Of a DNA stretch of 64,000 nucleotides, positions 8,834 to 16,894 are shown in pieces. Location: contig NZ_CP029481.1 of assembly GCF_003151255.1 (NCBI RefSeq), positions 4,093,001-4,157,000 of the forward strand. Reading direction: 5' to 3'. Within the stretch, counting starts at the first letter, position 1. Each line of letters starts with the position of its first letter. This DNA comes from Microvirga sp. 17 mud 1-3 (GTDB lineage: Bacteria > Pseudomonadota > Alphaproteobacteria > Rhizobiales > Beijerinckiaceae). A model generated the notes under the pieces. The model had not been told where the DNA came from. It saw only the letters and a program-made list of their open reading frames with translations, and made no database searches. The position numbers and the translations under genes were made by a program.

Positions 8834-9274
8834 GTGGCTGAACCCAAGAATCTCGCAGGCCTCGATGGATCTCAATCGGTCAGCGCCCTCGGCCTGCGCT
8901 GGGCCGCACTGCGCGGCATGCTCTCCTCGCCGCTGATCACCTCGGAGGAGCAAAGCTCCCTGAGGGACGAGCTCCTTCGCGAGCTGCGGAGCATCGAACA
9001 GGATTTCTCCACGCTGCAGGCACGCAACCTGATGGAAGTCTCGGCGAAGATCGACGTGGCCAAGACTGCGCTCCGCGAGAGCATGGGCGCCGGCCATAAC
9101 TGGGTCGCGACGCTTCTGGAGAGCATTCAGGGCGACCTCCAGGCGGCCGGCAACCGGCAGCCCGCGGCTCCGAGCCGCCCGGTCTCGAACCTCTCCCGCA
9201 GCTATCCGCAGCGGTCGGAGACGGAGGGCGCAGGATCCTCCGGCGAAGGAGAAGCCTCCTCCTCGGCCGCGTGA
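8834..9274 (+). CDS. Hypothetical protein, helical with Ser/Glu-rich tail
   Basis: A 146-residue protein of unknown function, probably cytoplasmic. Residues 20-105 are strongly helical and heptad-like (LRDELLRELRSIEQDFSTLQARNLMEVSAKID), suggesting a coiled coil. The last 40 residues are low complexity and rich in Ser, Gly and Glu. The start is the GTG at 8834, with AAAGGA upstream. A strong terminator follows within 30 bp, which supports a transcribed gene. It is convergent with minE. A role in cell division is not supported beyond this proximity. Confidence 0.7.
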   Translation: MAEPKNLAGLDGSQSVSALGLRWAALRGMLSSPLITSEEQSSLRDELLRELRSIEQDFSTLQARNLMEVSAKIDVAKTALRESMGAGHNWVATLLESIQGDLQAAGNRQPAAPSRPVSNLSRSYPQRSETEGAGSSGEGEASSSAA

Positions 9275-9300
9275 GCGGCGCATCCAGTTTCATCTCATGA

Positions 9301-9327
9301 AAAAGGCGCCTTTCGGCGCCTTTTTTG
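9301..9327. terminator. Bidirectional rho-independent terminator
   Basis: AAAAGGCGCC (9301-9310), loop TTTC, GGCGCCTTTT (9315-9324), followed by further T residues. The 10-bp stem is flanked by A and T runs on both sides, so it can end both the plus-strand hypothetical gene and the minus-strand min operon, which converge here. Confidence 0.88.
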
Positions 9328-9333
9328 TTGGCC

Positions 9334-9603
9334 TCAGGCCCCCGCAGAGGCGGGAGCAGGAGCGGGAATTTCGACCTCGATCTCCAGGGTCGACATGTCG
9401 GAGCCCCGGTTCATCTTGATCTGGACGCCGTCGCGCTCGATCGACACATGGCGGCGGACTACCGCCAGGATCTCTTCGCGCAGCACCGCCACGAGGTCGG
9501 ACTTGCCGCCGACGACGCCGCGCTCGTGCGCAAGGAGAATCTGGAGCCGCTCCCGCGCCACGGGCGCGGAGGTCCGGCGCTGGAAGAAACTCATCAGGTT
9601 CAT
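9334..9603 (-). CDS. minE: Cell division topological specificity factor MinE
   Basis: An 89-residue MinE, close to the usual family length. The N-terminal membrane-binding and MinD-contact helix is recognisable ([13 protein letters not shown]), followed by the dimerisation region [23 protein letters not shown]. MinE stimulates the MinD ATPase and releases MinCD from the membrane, driving pole-to-pole oscillation that keeps the Z ring at mid-cell. Its ATG overlaps the minD stop by four bases (ATGA), so translation is coupled. It is the last gene of the minCDE operon and is closed by the terminator at 9301-9327. Confidence 0.97.
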   Translation of the reverse strand: MNLMSFFQRRTSAPVARERLQILLAHERGVVGGKSDLVAVLREEILAVVRRHVSIERDGVQIKMNRGSDMSTLEIEVEIPAPAPASAGA

Positions 9604-10415
9604 GCGGCCCTCCGTCCGAACAGTTTCCCGAACAAACCCTTCCGGTCGGTCGGGACCGTCATCTCCACCGTCTCGCCCTTCAGGCGCCGGACGGCATCAA
9701 AATAGGCCTTGCTCGGTGCGCTGCCCGGATTGTTCAGGGTCACGGGCGAGCCCACGTTGGAGGCGCGAAGCACTTCCTCGCTCTCGGGGATGATGCCGAT
9801 CAGCGGGATGGACAGGATCTCGAGCACATCGTCCACCTTCAGCATCTCGCCGCGCTCGGCCCGGACGGGGTCATAGCGGGTCAGCAGGAGGTGCTTCTCG
9901 ACGCGCTCGCCGTTCTCGGCCTTCTCAGTCTTGGAATCGAGCAGGCCGATGATACGGTCGGAATCGCGCACAGACGAGACCTCCGGATTCGTGACGACGA
10001 CGGCCACGTCCGCGTGGCGCATGGCCAGAGTCGCGCCGCGCTCGATGCCGGCCGGACTGTCGCAGACGATCCAGTCGAATTTCTCGCGCAATTCGCCGAG
10101 GACCCGGGCGACGCCCTCTTCGGTCAGGGCATCCTTGTCGCGGGTCTGCGAGGCGGGGAGAAGCGAGAGGTTCTCGATCCGCTTGTCGCGGATGAGCGCC
10201 TGGTTGAGCTTCGCGTCGCCCTGCACGACATTGATGAGGTCGAACACGACGCGCCGTTCCGCGCCCATGACCAGATCGAGATTGCGCAGGCCGACGTCGA
10301 AATCGATCACGACGACTTTCTCACCGCCATGGGCCAGGGCCGCGCCGAGCGCCGCCGTGGACGTGGTCTTGCCGACGCCACCTTTTCCAGATGTTACGAC
10401 CAGGACTTTGGCCAT
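9600..10415 (-). CDS. minD: Septum site-determining ATPase MinD
   Basis: A 271-residue ParA/MinD-family ATPase. The deviant Walker A motif KGGVGKT spans residues 11-17, followed by [17 protein letters not shown] and the switch region [12 protein letters not shown]. The C terminus ends in an amphipathic membrane-targeting helix ([13 protein letters not shown]). ATP-bound MinD dimerises on the inner membrane, recruits MinC, and is released by MinE. The gene lies 22 bp after minC and overlaps minE by four bases, giving the standard minC-minD-minE order. Confidence 0.97.
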   Translation of the reverse strand: MAKVLVVTSGKGGVGKTTSTAALGAALAHGGEKVVVIDFDVGLRNLDLVMGAERRVVFDLINVVQGDAKLNQALIRDKRIENLSLLPASQTRDKDALTEEGVARVLGELREKFDWIVCDSPAGIERGATLAMRHADVAVVVTNPEVSSVRDSDRIIGLLDSKTEKAENGERVEKHLLLTRYDPVRAERGEMLKVDDVLEILSIPLIGIIPESEEVLRASNVGSPVTLNNPGSAPSKAYFDAVRRLKGETVEMTVPTDRKGLFGKLFGRRAA

Positions 10416-10437
10416 TGTCGTCTCTCTTTTCTGTTTG

Positions 10438-11151
10438 TCAGTCCAGTGTTTTCAGGATGATGGCATCGCCATCGAGGCCGACCTGGATGGGCTGGCCACG
10501 GAATTTCGAGCCCAGATCGTCCGCCGTCTTGTAGAGGCCGTCGATGGCGATGAGCTCGGCTTCGAACTTGCGGCAGAAGATGCGGGCGCGTGCATTGCCG
10601 GTGCATCCGGCGATGGCCCGACCACGCAGGGAGCCGTAGATATGGACGGAGCCACCCGCCACCACCTCGGCGCCCGACGCGACGGAGCCGAGGATGGTCA
10701 CGTCGCCCTCCGTATGGAGGATCGACTGGCCGGAGCGCAGGGAGCCCTCGATCAGCAGGGTCGAGTTCGCGGCCGGCTGGGGAGGCGACGCGACGGCGAT
10801 CGGCATGGCGTCGAGATCCGGCACCTCGATATCGGCAGCCTCCCGGCCGCCGCCAACGGCGGCGGGCATGTCGGCATCGAGAACCTGCGGAGCTGCGCCC
10901 TCCAGCCCGATGATGCGGATGTCGCGCATCTTGAGGGCCGCGAGGAGGAACTTGAGCTCGGACTTGGACGGCTTCAGGGCCGATACGTCGAGAATGATCG
11001 CACGGCCGTCGAAGAAGCCGGGCGATCCCTTGGACACTTCGTCGAGATCCTCCAGCCAGTCCCGCAGCGGCACGACCGGCGCGAGGACCAGGGCCAGGAA
11101 GGACCTGCCACGGAAGCGAAGGGAGGGACGGGGGCGAACGGCGATGGTCAC
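10438..11151 (-). CDS. minC: Septum site-determining protein MinC
   Basis: A 237-residue FtsZ inhibitor. Residues 1-105 are the N-terminal FtsZ-destabilising domain (FLALVLAPVVPLRDWLEDLD). A linker follows. The C-terminal right-handed beta-helix, from about residue 130, binds MinD and shows the family repeats TLLIEGSLRSGQSILHTEGD and GGSVHIYGSLRGRAIAG. Translation starts at GTG 11151, with AAGGA about ten bases upstream. The start codon and ribosome site fall within a hairpin (11150-11183), and a full CtrA box lies at 11194-11208. Both suggest regulated expression of the operon. Confidence 0.96.
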   Translation of the reverse strand: MTIAVRPRPSLRFRGRSFLALVLAPVVPLRDWLEDLDEVSKGSPGFFDGRAIILDVSALKPSKSELKFLLAALKMRDIRIIGLEGAAPQVLDADMPAAVGGGREAADIEVPDLDAMPIAVASPPQPAANSTLLIEGSLRSGQSILHTEGDVTILGSVASGAEVVAGGSVHIYGSLRGRAIAGCTGNARARIFCRKFEAELIAIDGLYKTADDLGSKFRGQPIQVGLDGDAIILKTLD

Positions 11152-11183
11152 GAAATCGGTTTCCTTGTATGTCCCGATTTCGT
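11150..11183 (-). promoter_or_regulatory. Hairpin overlapping the minC start codon and ribosome site
   Basis: Perfect 10-bp arms ACGAAATCGG (11150-11159) and CCGATTTCGT (11174-11183) enclose 14 bases. On the minC strand the loop carries AAGGAAA, and the distal arm runs into the GTG start. The structure could limit ribosome access, or the inverted repeat could be a protein-binding operator. Confidence 0.5.
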
Positions 11184-11193
11184 CATTTTATGG

Positions 11194-11208
11194 TTAACAG
11201 CCGGTTAA
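11194..11208. promoter_or_regulatory. CtrA box (TTAA-N7-TTAA) upstream of minCDE
   Basis: TTAA at 11194-11197 and TTAA at 11205-11208 are spaced by exactly seven bases (CAGCCGG), matching the CtrA binding consensus of alphaproteobacteria. It sits 43 bp upstream of the minC GTG, a position suited to repression or to control at the promoter. CtrA control of minCDE is reported in Sinorhizobium meliloti; here it is inferred from the site alone. Confidence 0.65.
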
Positions 11209-11265
11209 GAAGTCCGAAGTTCGTCAATAATTTCGCGGGTTTTCACGTCCCGCACTGGAAAGGCC

Positions 11266-11790
11266 TCAGCGCTGCGCCCGGCTGGTCTGCGGAGGCTTCG
11301 CCCGGCGCGGGGGCAGCACCGTGACGGTGATCTTCTTCGAGACCAGGAGCGGCTTGAAGGGCCTGTGATCCGCATCCCCTAAAACCAGCTGCAGGGTGTG
11401 CTGGCCGGGCGGCAGGTCGAGGCGGGTCTCCGTCTGGCCGGCCCCGAAATGGAGATGCTGCCGGTCCGTGGGGATGGGTTCCGTGGGATCGATCGCCTCG
11501 TCCGTATCCACCAGAAGGTGGTGGTGACCCATGTTGGGCGTCCTGTCGCCCGCATGGGTCACGCCCATGTTGCGCAGGCCGAACCGGACCGGGAAGCCCC
11601 CACGGATCCGCTGCCCGTCGCGGGGATAGATGATGTAGAGCACCGCGTCCGCCGGGGCCGGGCTCTGCTCGGGGGCCAAGTTCTGCGCCGGAGCCGGATT
11701 CTGCGCCTGGGCCGGATTGTCCGGCAGGGGCAGGAAGGCGGCCGAGAACACCGCGACGGCGGCGAGGCGGGCCTTGAACGCGGCAGGCAT
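11266..11790 (-). CDS. DUF4399-domain exported protein
   Basis: A 174-residue protein with an N-terminal signal peptide (KARLAAVAVFSAAFLPLP, cleavage probably near AQA at residues 27-29). A Pro/Ala/Gln-rich linker follows. The DUF4399 domain spans about residues 48-162 and shows the family landmarks MGVTHAG, MGHHHLLVDTD, HFGAGQTET and PGQHTLQLVLGDADH. The His-rich motif may bind metal. Function is unknown; DUF4399 proteins are often mislabelled as rod-shape proteins. It starts 12 bp after the stop of the SUMF1-domain frame and is probably in the same operon. Confidence 0.88.
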   Translation of the reverse strand: MPAAFKARLAAVAVFSAAFLPLPDNPAQAQNPAPAQNLAPEQSPAPADAVLYIIYPRDGQRIRGGFPVRFGLRNMGVTHAGDRTPNMGHHHLLVDTDEAIDPTEPIPTDRQHLHFGAGQTETRLDLPPGQHTLQLVLGDADHRPFKPLLVSKKITVTVLPPRRAKPPQTSRAQR

Positions 11791-11802
11791 GTCCGTCTCC
11801 TC

Positions 11803-12573
11803 TCAAAGCGAGCGGGCGACCCGTAGCCCATGGGCGGGATAGCGGACCCCGGTGTCGTAATGCATGCGGCTGGCCGAGCGGGCATAGGTCGCGTCGTTGC
11901 GCCAGGACCCGCCGCGCAGGACGTGCTCGCGGCAACCGGCCTCCATCCAGGCGGACCCGTCCGCGGGGGCGCCCTGGTAGGTGGGATGCCAGCAATCGGC
12001 CACCCACTGGGCGACACCGCCATTGACGTCGTTCAGGCCGAAGGGATTGGCCGAGAGGCTGCCGACCTTGAGCGGCTGGTGAGGATCGTAAGGATCGCCG
12101 CAGCCTTTGCAATTGGCCATCCGGGGTGCCATTTTCTCGCCCCACCAGTAGCGGCCGGACGATCCGGCCCGCGCCGCGTATTCCCATTCGGCCTCGCTCG
12201 GCAGCCGGTAGGGCAGACCTGTGCTCCGCGCGAGCCAGGCGACATATTGCTGGGCATCGAGCCAGCTCACATTGCGGACCGGATCCGGATCCTCGCCCCG
12301 GGCCAGGTCGGGACAGGCCTTCGCGCCAACGCAACGGTTCCATTCGGCCACCGTCACCGGATAGCGCCCAAGCGCGAAGGCCGCGACCTGCACCACATGG
12401 ACGGGTTTTTCAGTCGAATCCTCCTCGCTGCCCATCCGGAAGCTCCCGGCCGGGACACGCACCATCTCGGGGCAGCCCTGGCAGTCGCGCAGTCCCGATC
12501 CGGTCTCCGGAGGCTTCGCGGGCGGCGGAATGGCCGCGACGGTCGGTCCACCCGCATCAGCAGCTGGCGCGGG
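11803..12573 (-). CDS. SUMF1/EgtB/PvdO-family domain, 3' part of an apparently frameshifted cyclase fusion
   Basis: The frame encodes a complete SUMF1-type (formylglycine-generating-enzyme-like) domain. It opens CPEMVRVPAGSFRMGSEE, continues VTVAEWNRCV, YRLPSEAEWEYAARAG and NPFGLNDVNGGVAQWVADCW, and ends LRGGSWRNDATY and HGLRVARSL. It has no ribosome site of its own; the first methionine is at 12465, already inside the domain. The proline-rich linker upstream continues naturally from the cyclase frame if one C is added to the run at 12571-12575. I infer one ancestral gene, a membrane-bound cyclase with a C-terminal SUMF1 domain. The active-site cysteine pair of true FGE is not seen near the C terminus, so sulfatase activation is unlikely. 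Confidence 0.72.
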   Translation of the reverse strand, partial: PAPAADAGGPTVAAIPPPAKPPETGSGLRDCQGCPEMVRVPAGSFRMGSEEDSTEKPVHVVQVAAFALGRYPVTVAEWNRCVGAKACPDLARGEDPDPVRNVSWLDAQQYVAWLARSTGLPYRLPSEAEWEYAARAGSSGRYWWGEKMAPRMANCKGCGDPYDPHQPLKVGSLSANPFGLNDVNGGVAQWVADCWHPTYQGAPADGSAWMEAGCREHVLRGGSWRNDATYARSASRMHYDTGVRYPAHGLRVARSL

Positions 12574-13424
12574 GGCGGAGACGTCGGAACGATCGGGATC
12601 GGCAAGGCGCCGCTCGACGGGGGCGGCACGGGCGGCATGCCGGGCAGAGTGTCGAGTGCGGCGCGGGCGGATGACGTCCCGGTGGTCTGGGGTGGTTCTG
12701 AAGGGGGCGGAACGGAAGCCGCGCCGGACCGCTGCTCCAGAGTGGCGCCCTGGCGCGCGCCCTCCGTCGGTTCCGGCCGCAGGACGGACCAGCCGACAGC
12801 GCCCAGAACCAGGAGCGTAGCCCCTCCGGCGACCACCCAGGACCAGCGATGGCGCACGATCTTCGCGACAGCCGCCGGATCGGGCAGCACCCGGTAGATA
12901 TGCACGGGATCGGTGATGTTCTTGAGCTTCTCGTCCCCGAGGGACTGGTATCCGCAGACGAGCTTGTTCTTGATCTGCTCGTAGACGCCGCCGGAAATAA
13001 ACACCCCGCCGGGATCGGCGAGATTCTCCAGCCGGGCCGCGATGTTCACGCCCTCCCCATAGACGTCGTCGGGATCGACGATCACGTCGCCGAGATTGAC
13101 GCCGATGCGGTAGCGGATCCACTGCTCCGGCGGCAGGGACGTGTTGCGGGCCGCCATGGATTGCTGGATCACGATGGCGCAGCGCACGGCCTCGAGGGGG
13201 CTATCGAACATGGCCAGGAAGCCGTCGCCCGTGGTCTTAACGAGGCGGCCGTAGTGCTCCTGGATCGTCGGCTCGATGATTTCACGGCGGTGGCGCTTGA
13301 GCCGCGCGAGGGTTCCCTCCTCGTCGGAACCCATGAGTCGACTGTACCCGGAAATGTCCGCCGCGAGGATCGCGGCGAGACGGCGCGGGCTTCCGATCAC
13401 ATGCGATGTGCTCTCCCCGGGCAT
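12354..13424 (-). CDS. Class III adenylate cyclase, membrane-anchored, 5' part of an apparently frameshifted fusion
   Basis: The start at ATG 13424 has GGAG upstream. Residues 12-180 form a class III cyclase domain with metal ligands D23 (ILAADISGYSRLM) and D67 (KTTGDGFLAMF) and the N127/R131 pair (GVNIAARLENL). One transmembrane helix follows (WVVAGGATLLVLGAVGWSVL), then a long Pro/Ser/Ala linker. After about residue 285 the frame loses protein-like composition and becomes Arg/Pro-rich until the stop at 12354, while the frame beside it encodes a SUMF1 domain. The true protein probably shifts frame in the CCCCC run at 12571-12575. Cyclase activity itself looks intact. Confidence 0.8.
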   Translation of the reverse strand: MPGESTSHVIGSPRRLAAILAADISGYSRLMGSDEEGTLARLKRHRREIIEPTIQEHYGRLVKTTGDGFLAMFDSPLEAVRCAIVIQQSMAARNTSLPPEQWIRYRIGVNLGDVIVDPDDVYGEGVNIAARLENLADPGGVFISGGVYEQIKNKLVCGYQSLGDEKLKNITDPVHIYRVLPDPAAVAKIVRHRWSWVVAGGATLLVLGAVGWSVLRPEPTEGARQGATLEQRSGAASVPPPSEPPQTTGTSSARAALDTLPGMPPVPPPSSGALPIPIVPTSPPPRQLLMRVDRPSRPFRRPRSLRRPDRDCATARAAPRWCVSRPGASGWAARRIRLKNPSMWCRSRPSRLGAIR

Positions 13425-13490
13425 CGGCTGCTCCGTCGGCACGATCCGGCGGACGAGCCTACACCCGAACGGTGGGGGAGCCAATCGCCA

Positions 13491-14393
13491 TCAGGCCTTC
13501 GCGGCCGCCCGGACACGCTCTCGATAGGCCGTATAGAGTCCGCTGAGGGCAATGATGCCGGCTCCGGCGATCGTCCACGCATCTGGAATGGAGCCGAAGG
13601 CGAAGTAGCCCAGGATCCCGGCCCACAGGAGCTGAATGTATGAGAAAGGGGCGATGATCGACGCGTCGGCATGCCTGTAGGCCAGGATGACGAGCCAGTG
13701 GCCGAGGGTCGAGAGGAGGCCCATGGCGAGGCCTATGCCGATCTCCGGCAGCCCCGGCGCGACCCAGACGAAGGGCTGGAGCAGGCTTATCAGCACGATC
13801 CCGACGATGGCCGAATAGACCAGGGTCGTGGCGGCCGGGTCCTGCCCACTCATCTTGCGGGTCACCACGGCCGCGAGCGCCCAGCTCGAAGCGCCGAGGA
13901 GCGGCAGGAGCGCCGCTGCCTCGAAGGCGCTCGTGCCCGGCCGGATGATGAGCAGCATGCCCGAGAGCCCGACGAGAGCCGCGGTCCACCGCCGCCAGCC
14001 GACCGTCTCGCCCAGGAACGGAATGGACAGGGCCATGATCAGGATCGGCGAGACGAAATAGATCGCCGTCGTCTCGGCAACCGGGAGAAAGGGCAAGGCC
14101 GCCGTGAACAGCATGGCGGAGCCGACCATGCCGAAGCCACGCAGGACCTGGAGGCCCGGACGGCGGGAGCGCAGGGCCGCCGCGCCGCCGCCTCCGGCCA
14201 GAACGAGCGGGATCACGAGCGCCCCAAAGGTGATGTAACGCAGCCACACGACCTCCATGGCCGGCAACCGGCCGGCAAGCTCCTTCGCGAGTATGTCCGC
14301 AAAAGCGAAGAAGACCGTCGAGGTCACCATGAGAAGGGTGCCGCGGAGCTGGGATGCCGGCGCGGCCGGTCGGGCCGGCGGAGGAGCTGTCAT
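13491..14393 (-). CDS. EamA/DMT-family membrane transporter
   Basis: A 300-residue protein with ten predicted transmembrane helices in two EamA repeats. The first opens with GTLLMVTSTVFFAFADILAKELAGRLPAMEVVWLRY, in which the conserved R-Y ends helix 2. The second covers the half containing ALAAVVTRKMSGQDPAATTLVYSAI. Members of this drug/metabolite superfamily export amino acids, nucleosides or other small molecules; the substrate is unknown. The ATG at 14393 precedes the family start; a longer frame upstream has no similarity. It is divergent from an MFS transporter, with 211 bp between the two starts. Confidence 0.9.
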   Translation of the reverse strand: MTAPPPARPAAPASQLRGTLLMVTSTVFFAFADILAKELAGRLPAMEVVWLRYITFGALVIPLVLAGGGGAAALRSRRPGLQVLRGFGMVGSAMLFTAALPFLPVAETTAIYFVSPILIMALSIPFLGETVGWRRWTAALVGLSGMLLIIRPGTSAFEAAALLPLLGASSWALAAVVTRKMSGQDPAATTLVYSAIVGIVLISLLQPFVWVAPGLPEIGIGLAMGLLSTLGHWLVILAYRHADASIIAPFSYIQLLWAGILGYFAFGSIPDAWTIAGAGIIALSGLYTAYRERVRAAAKA

Positions 14394-14604
14394 GATTGTC
14401 TCAGGGCGGGGGAGCGGACCACGGCAAAGGACGATCCGGCAAACCGTCGCCATGAGCAACGGTTCGCACCGAAAGAGAAGCGCAAAGGCGACAGCTTGTC
14501 CATGCACCGACGGAATGGGTCCGGGGGACGATTCTGCCGTCGCCTGGGTTATGACCGAAGGGAAGCATTGCGGTCGACCTCCGGCCGGTGCACGGAGCGG
14601 CGAC

Positions 14605-15837
14605 ATGCATAGAACGAGTGGCGAGGAACCGAAGCGGCTCGAAAGCGGCACACCCGCCTTCCGGCGCCTGAACCTCGCCCTTTTCGCCGCCGGCTTCGCG
14701 ACCTTCGCGATCCTCTACTGCGTACAACCCCTGCTGCCCGTCTTCTCGGAAGACTTCCAGGTCAGCGCCGCCGTGAGCAGCCTGTCCCTGTCCCTGAGCA
14801 CCGGGATGCTGGCCTTCGCCATGCTGATCACCGGCTCCCTGTCGGAGGTCTGGGGCCGCAAGCCCCTGATGGTCGCGTCCCTGTTCGCGTCGGCCCTTCT
14901 GGCGATCGTGTCGGCCGCCGCACCGAACTGGCACATGCTGCTCCTGACCCGCCTCCTGATCGGCGCGACGCTGAGCGGTTTGCCGGCGGTCGCCATGGCC
15001 TATGTGAGCGAGGAGGTCAATGCCAAGTCCATCGGCCTCGCCATGGGCCTGTTCATCGGCGGCAATGCCATCGGGGGACTTGCCGGGCGGGTCGTGACCG
15101 GCGCCCTGACGGACCTCGCCTCCTGGCGGGTCGCAGTCGGTACCATCGGACTGCTCGGCCTCGCGGCGGCGGTCGCGGCCTGGCGCAGCCTGCCGGAATC
15201 CCGCCACTTCCACCCGCAGCGCGCCCACCCGGCCGATCTCCTGAAATCCTTCGCGAATCATCTCGGCGATCCGGGGCTGCGGGCGCTGTTCGCCGAGGCC
15301 TTCCTGCTCATGGGCGGCTTCGTGACCTTCTACAACTACCTGAGCTATCGGCTCATGGCGGCGCCCTATTCCTTGAGCCACACCGCCATCGGGGCGATCT
15401 TCGCGGTCTATCTGGTCGGCACCTTCAGCTCGACCTTCGTGGGCGACCTCGCCGGACGCCTCGGGCGGCGCAAGGTGCTCTGGGCCATGATCCTGATCAT
15501 GCTCGCCGGCCTGGCCATCGCGCTTTTCGAGAACCTCGTCCTGATCCTCCTCGGGATCGTCGCCGTGACGTTCGGCTTCTTCGGCGCCCATTCCATCGCC
15601 AGCAGCTGGGTGGGGCGCCGCGCACTGACCGCCAAGGCCCAGGCCTCCGCCCTCTACCTCTTCACCTATTACCTGGGCTCCAGCACCGTCGGGACCCTGG
15701 GCGGCGTGTTCTGGGCCAGGTCAGGCTGGCCCGGCGTGACGGGCCTCGTGGCGGCCCTGCTGCTGGTGGCGCTGGCCGTCGCCTTCCGGCTGATGGTGTT
15801 GCCGCCCCGCATCCCTGATCAGGAGGGCGCGCCATGA
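14605..15837 (+). CDS. MFS transporter
   Basis: A 410-residue major facilitator superfamily protein with 12 predicted membrane helices. The signature loop between helices 2 and 3 is GSLSEVWGRKPLMVASLF, and the matching loop in the second half is GDLAGRLGRRKVLW. The layout resembles the YnfM/inner-membrane arabinose-efflux group of proton-coupled exporters. The start at ATG 14605 is preceded by GGAGCGG; the frame is open upstream but lacks similarity there. Its transported compound is unknown. It stands alone on its strand, divergent from the EamA transporter. Confidence 0.92.
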   Translation: MHRTSGEEPKRLESGTPAFRRLNLALFAAGFATFAILYCVQPLLPVFSEDFQVSAAVSSLSLSLSTGMLAFAMLITGSLSEVWGRKPLMVASLFASALLAIVSAAAPNWHMLLLTRLLIGATLSGLPAVAMAYVSEEVNAKSIGLAMGLFIGGNAIGGLAGRVVTGALTDLASWRVAVGTIGLLGLAAAVAAWRSLPESRHFHPQRAHPADLLKSFANHLGDPGLRALFAEAFLLMGGFVTFYNYLSYRLMAAPYSLSHTAIGAIFAVYLVGTFSSTFVGDLAGRLGRRKVLWAMILIMLAGLAIALFENLVLILLGIVAVTFGFFGAHSIASSWVGRRALTAKAQASALYLFTYYLGSSTVGTLGGVFWARSGWPGVTGLVAALLLVALAVAFRLMVLPPRIPDQEGAP

Positions 15838-16149
15838 GATCCGGCCGGCACCTGTCGCTTCATCGCAACGCCTAAGATCGGATGCGAGCCACCAGGGCAG
15901 AACCGGTTGCGCCCGCCCCGGCCGTTGTGGCAGGTGAAGATATCGCGGCTGCTTCGGGTTGCTCTACATAGAATAATAATCCTAAATCTCTTCGCCGCAG
16001 CGTGATTCTCCGTGATGCGGCAAGCTGCCATAGAGAAACTTTGTTGCGCTTTTCAGGTTAATCGGCCCAGAAATAAGGAAACATTAACCGATACAATTTT
16101 GACTGTTCTTACTCCGCCGTTTTCCGGCGCTGAAGGATTTCATTTTCTC
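15838..16149. other. Intergenic region upstream of the exported-protein gene
   Basis: 312 bp between the MFS stop and the next start. The distal part (about 15970-16100) is AT-richer than its surroundings and probably holds the promoter of the downstream gene. I see no convincing coding frame, terminator or known motif. Confidence 0.5.
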
Positions 16150-16881
16150 ATGCGATTGCTCGCTTATTCTTTCACGATCCTGTTGATGACTGCCTGGGCA
16201 GGCACGCCGGCGCTGAGCCTCGAGGACGGTGCTCCAGGCCTCATGACCTGGGATGAAACCTGGGATCAGGCGTGGAATGCCGAGAATGTCGACATCGACC
16301 GCTACAGGGCGCTCTCGGCCCCAAAAATCCCGACCTTCGGGCGGACGGAGGTCTGGTCGTCGGGGCTGATCGGCTCCCCTGCCGCCGTTGCGTCCCCGTC
16401 CCAGAGGGCCGTGGGTGCGAAGCTTCGCCCCTTCGCGGATCTCGACCTGCTGGTCGGCACGCAGATGAGCCGCAACCTCGACATCGACCAAGCCCTGAAT
16501 GCCCGGATGGACTGGCAGCTGACCTGGTCGCGGCAATGGGCCGCCGAGGCCCTGGAGATCGGTCTCACGACGACCGGGGCGGTCGATCCTGCAAGCGCCG
16601 TCTATACCCAAAGCGCCGGAGGGTCCCTCGGGATCCGCCTGCCGTCCGCCGGGACGCCCTGGGACGCGCAGCTCGTCGTCTCGCCGAACATCAACCTCGA
16701 CACAACGACCGGCGGCTGGAGCAGCAGCCTGCGCTCCGAGATCGTCGCGCAGCGGGTGCTGACCACGCATAAAAGCCCGATCCGGTCGGTGGTGAATATC
16801 CGCATGGGATACGACTTCGCGCCGGAGACGCATCCAACCGCCTCGGCGACCCTGCAGCTCAGCTTCTCGCCGAAGATCTGA
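16150..16881 (+). CDS. Hypothetical exported protein, possible beta-rich outer-membrane protein
   Basis: A 243-residue protein with an N-terminal signal peptide (MRLLAYSFTILLMTAWAGTPALS). The mature part shows alternating polar and hydrophobic strands with many aromatic residues (LDLLVGTQMSRN, MDWQLTWSRQWAAEALEIGLTTTG, AQLVVSPNINL, VVNIRMGYDF, ASATLQLSFSPKI), and ends with a hydrophobic strand as outer-membrane barrels often do. I know of no family. The ATG at 16150 is chosen because it begins a classical signal peptide, although the frame is open from 16012. It converges on the MBL-fold gene, 13 bp away. Confidence 0.72.
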   Translation: MRLLAYSFTILLMTAWAGTPALSLEDGAPGLMTWDETWDQAWNAENVDIDRYRALSAPKIPTFGRTEVWSSGLIGSPAAVASPSQRAVGAKLRPFADLDLLVGTQMSRNLDIDQALNARMDWQLTWSRQWAAEALEIGLTTTGAVDPASAVYTQSAGGSLGIRLPSAGTPWDAQLVVSPNINLDTTTGGWSSSLRSEIVAQRVLTTHKSPIRSVVNIRMGYDFAPETHPTASATLQLSFSPKI

Positions 16882-16894
16882 GGCCTCGCCCCGC

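Noticed and set aside
12354-12570. Arg/Pro-rich C-terminal tail of the second cyclase frame taken as genuine protein
   Set aside because: The adjacent frame over the same bases encodes conserved SUMF1 sequence, so the tail is better explained as out-of-frame reading.
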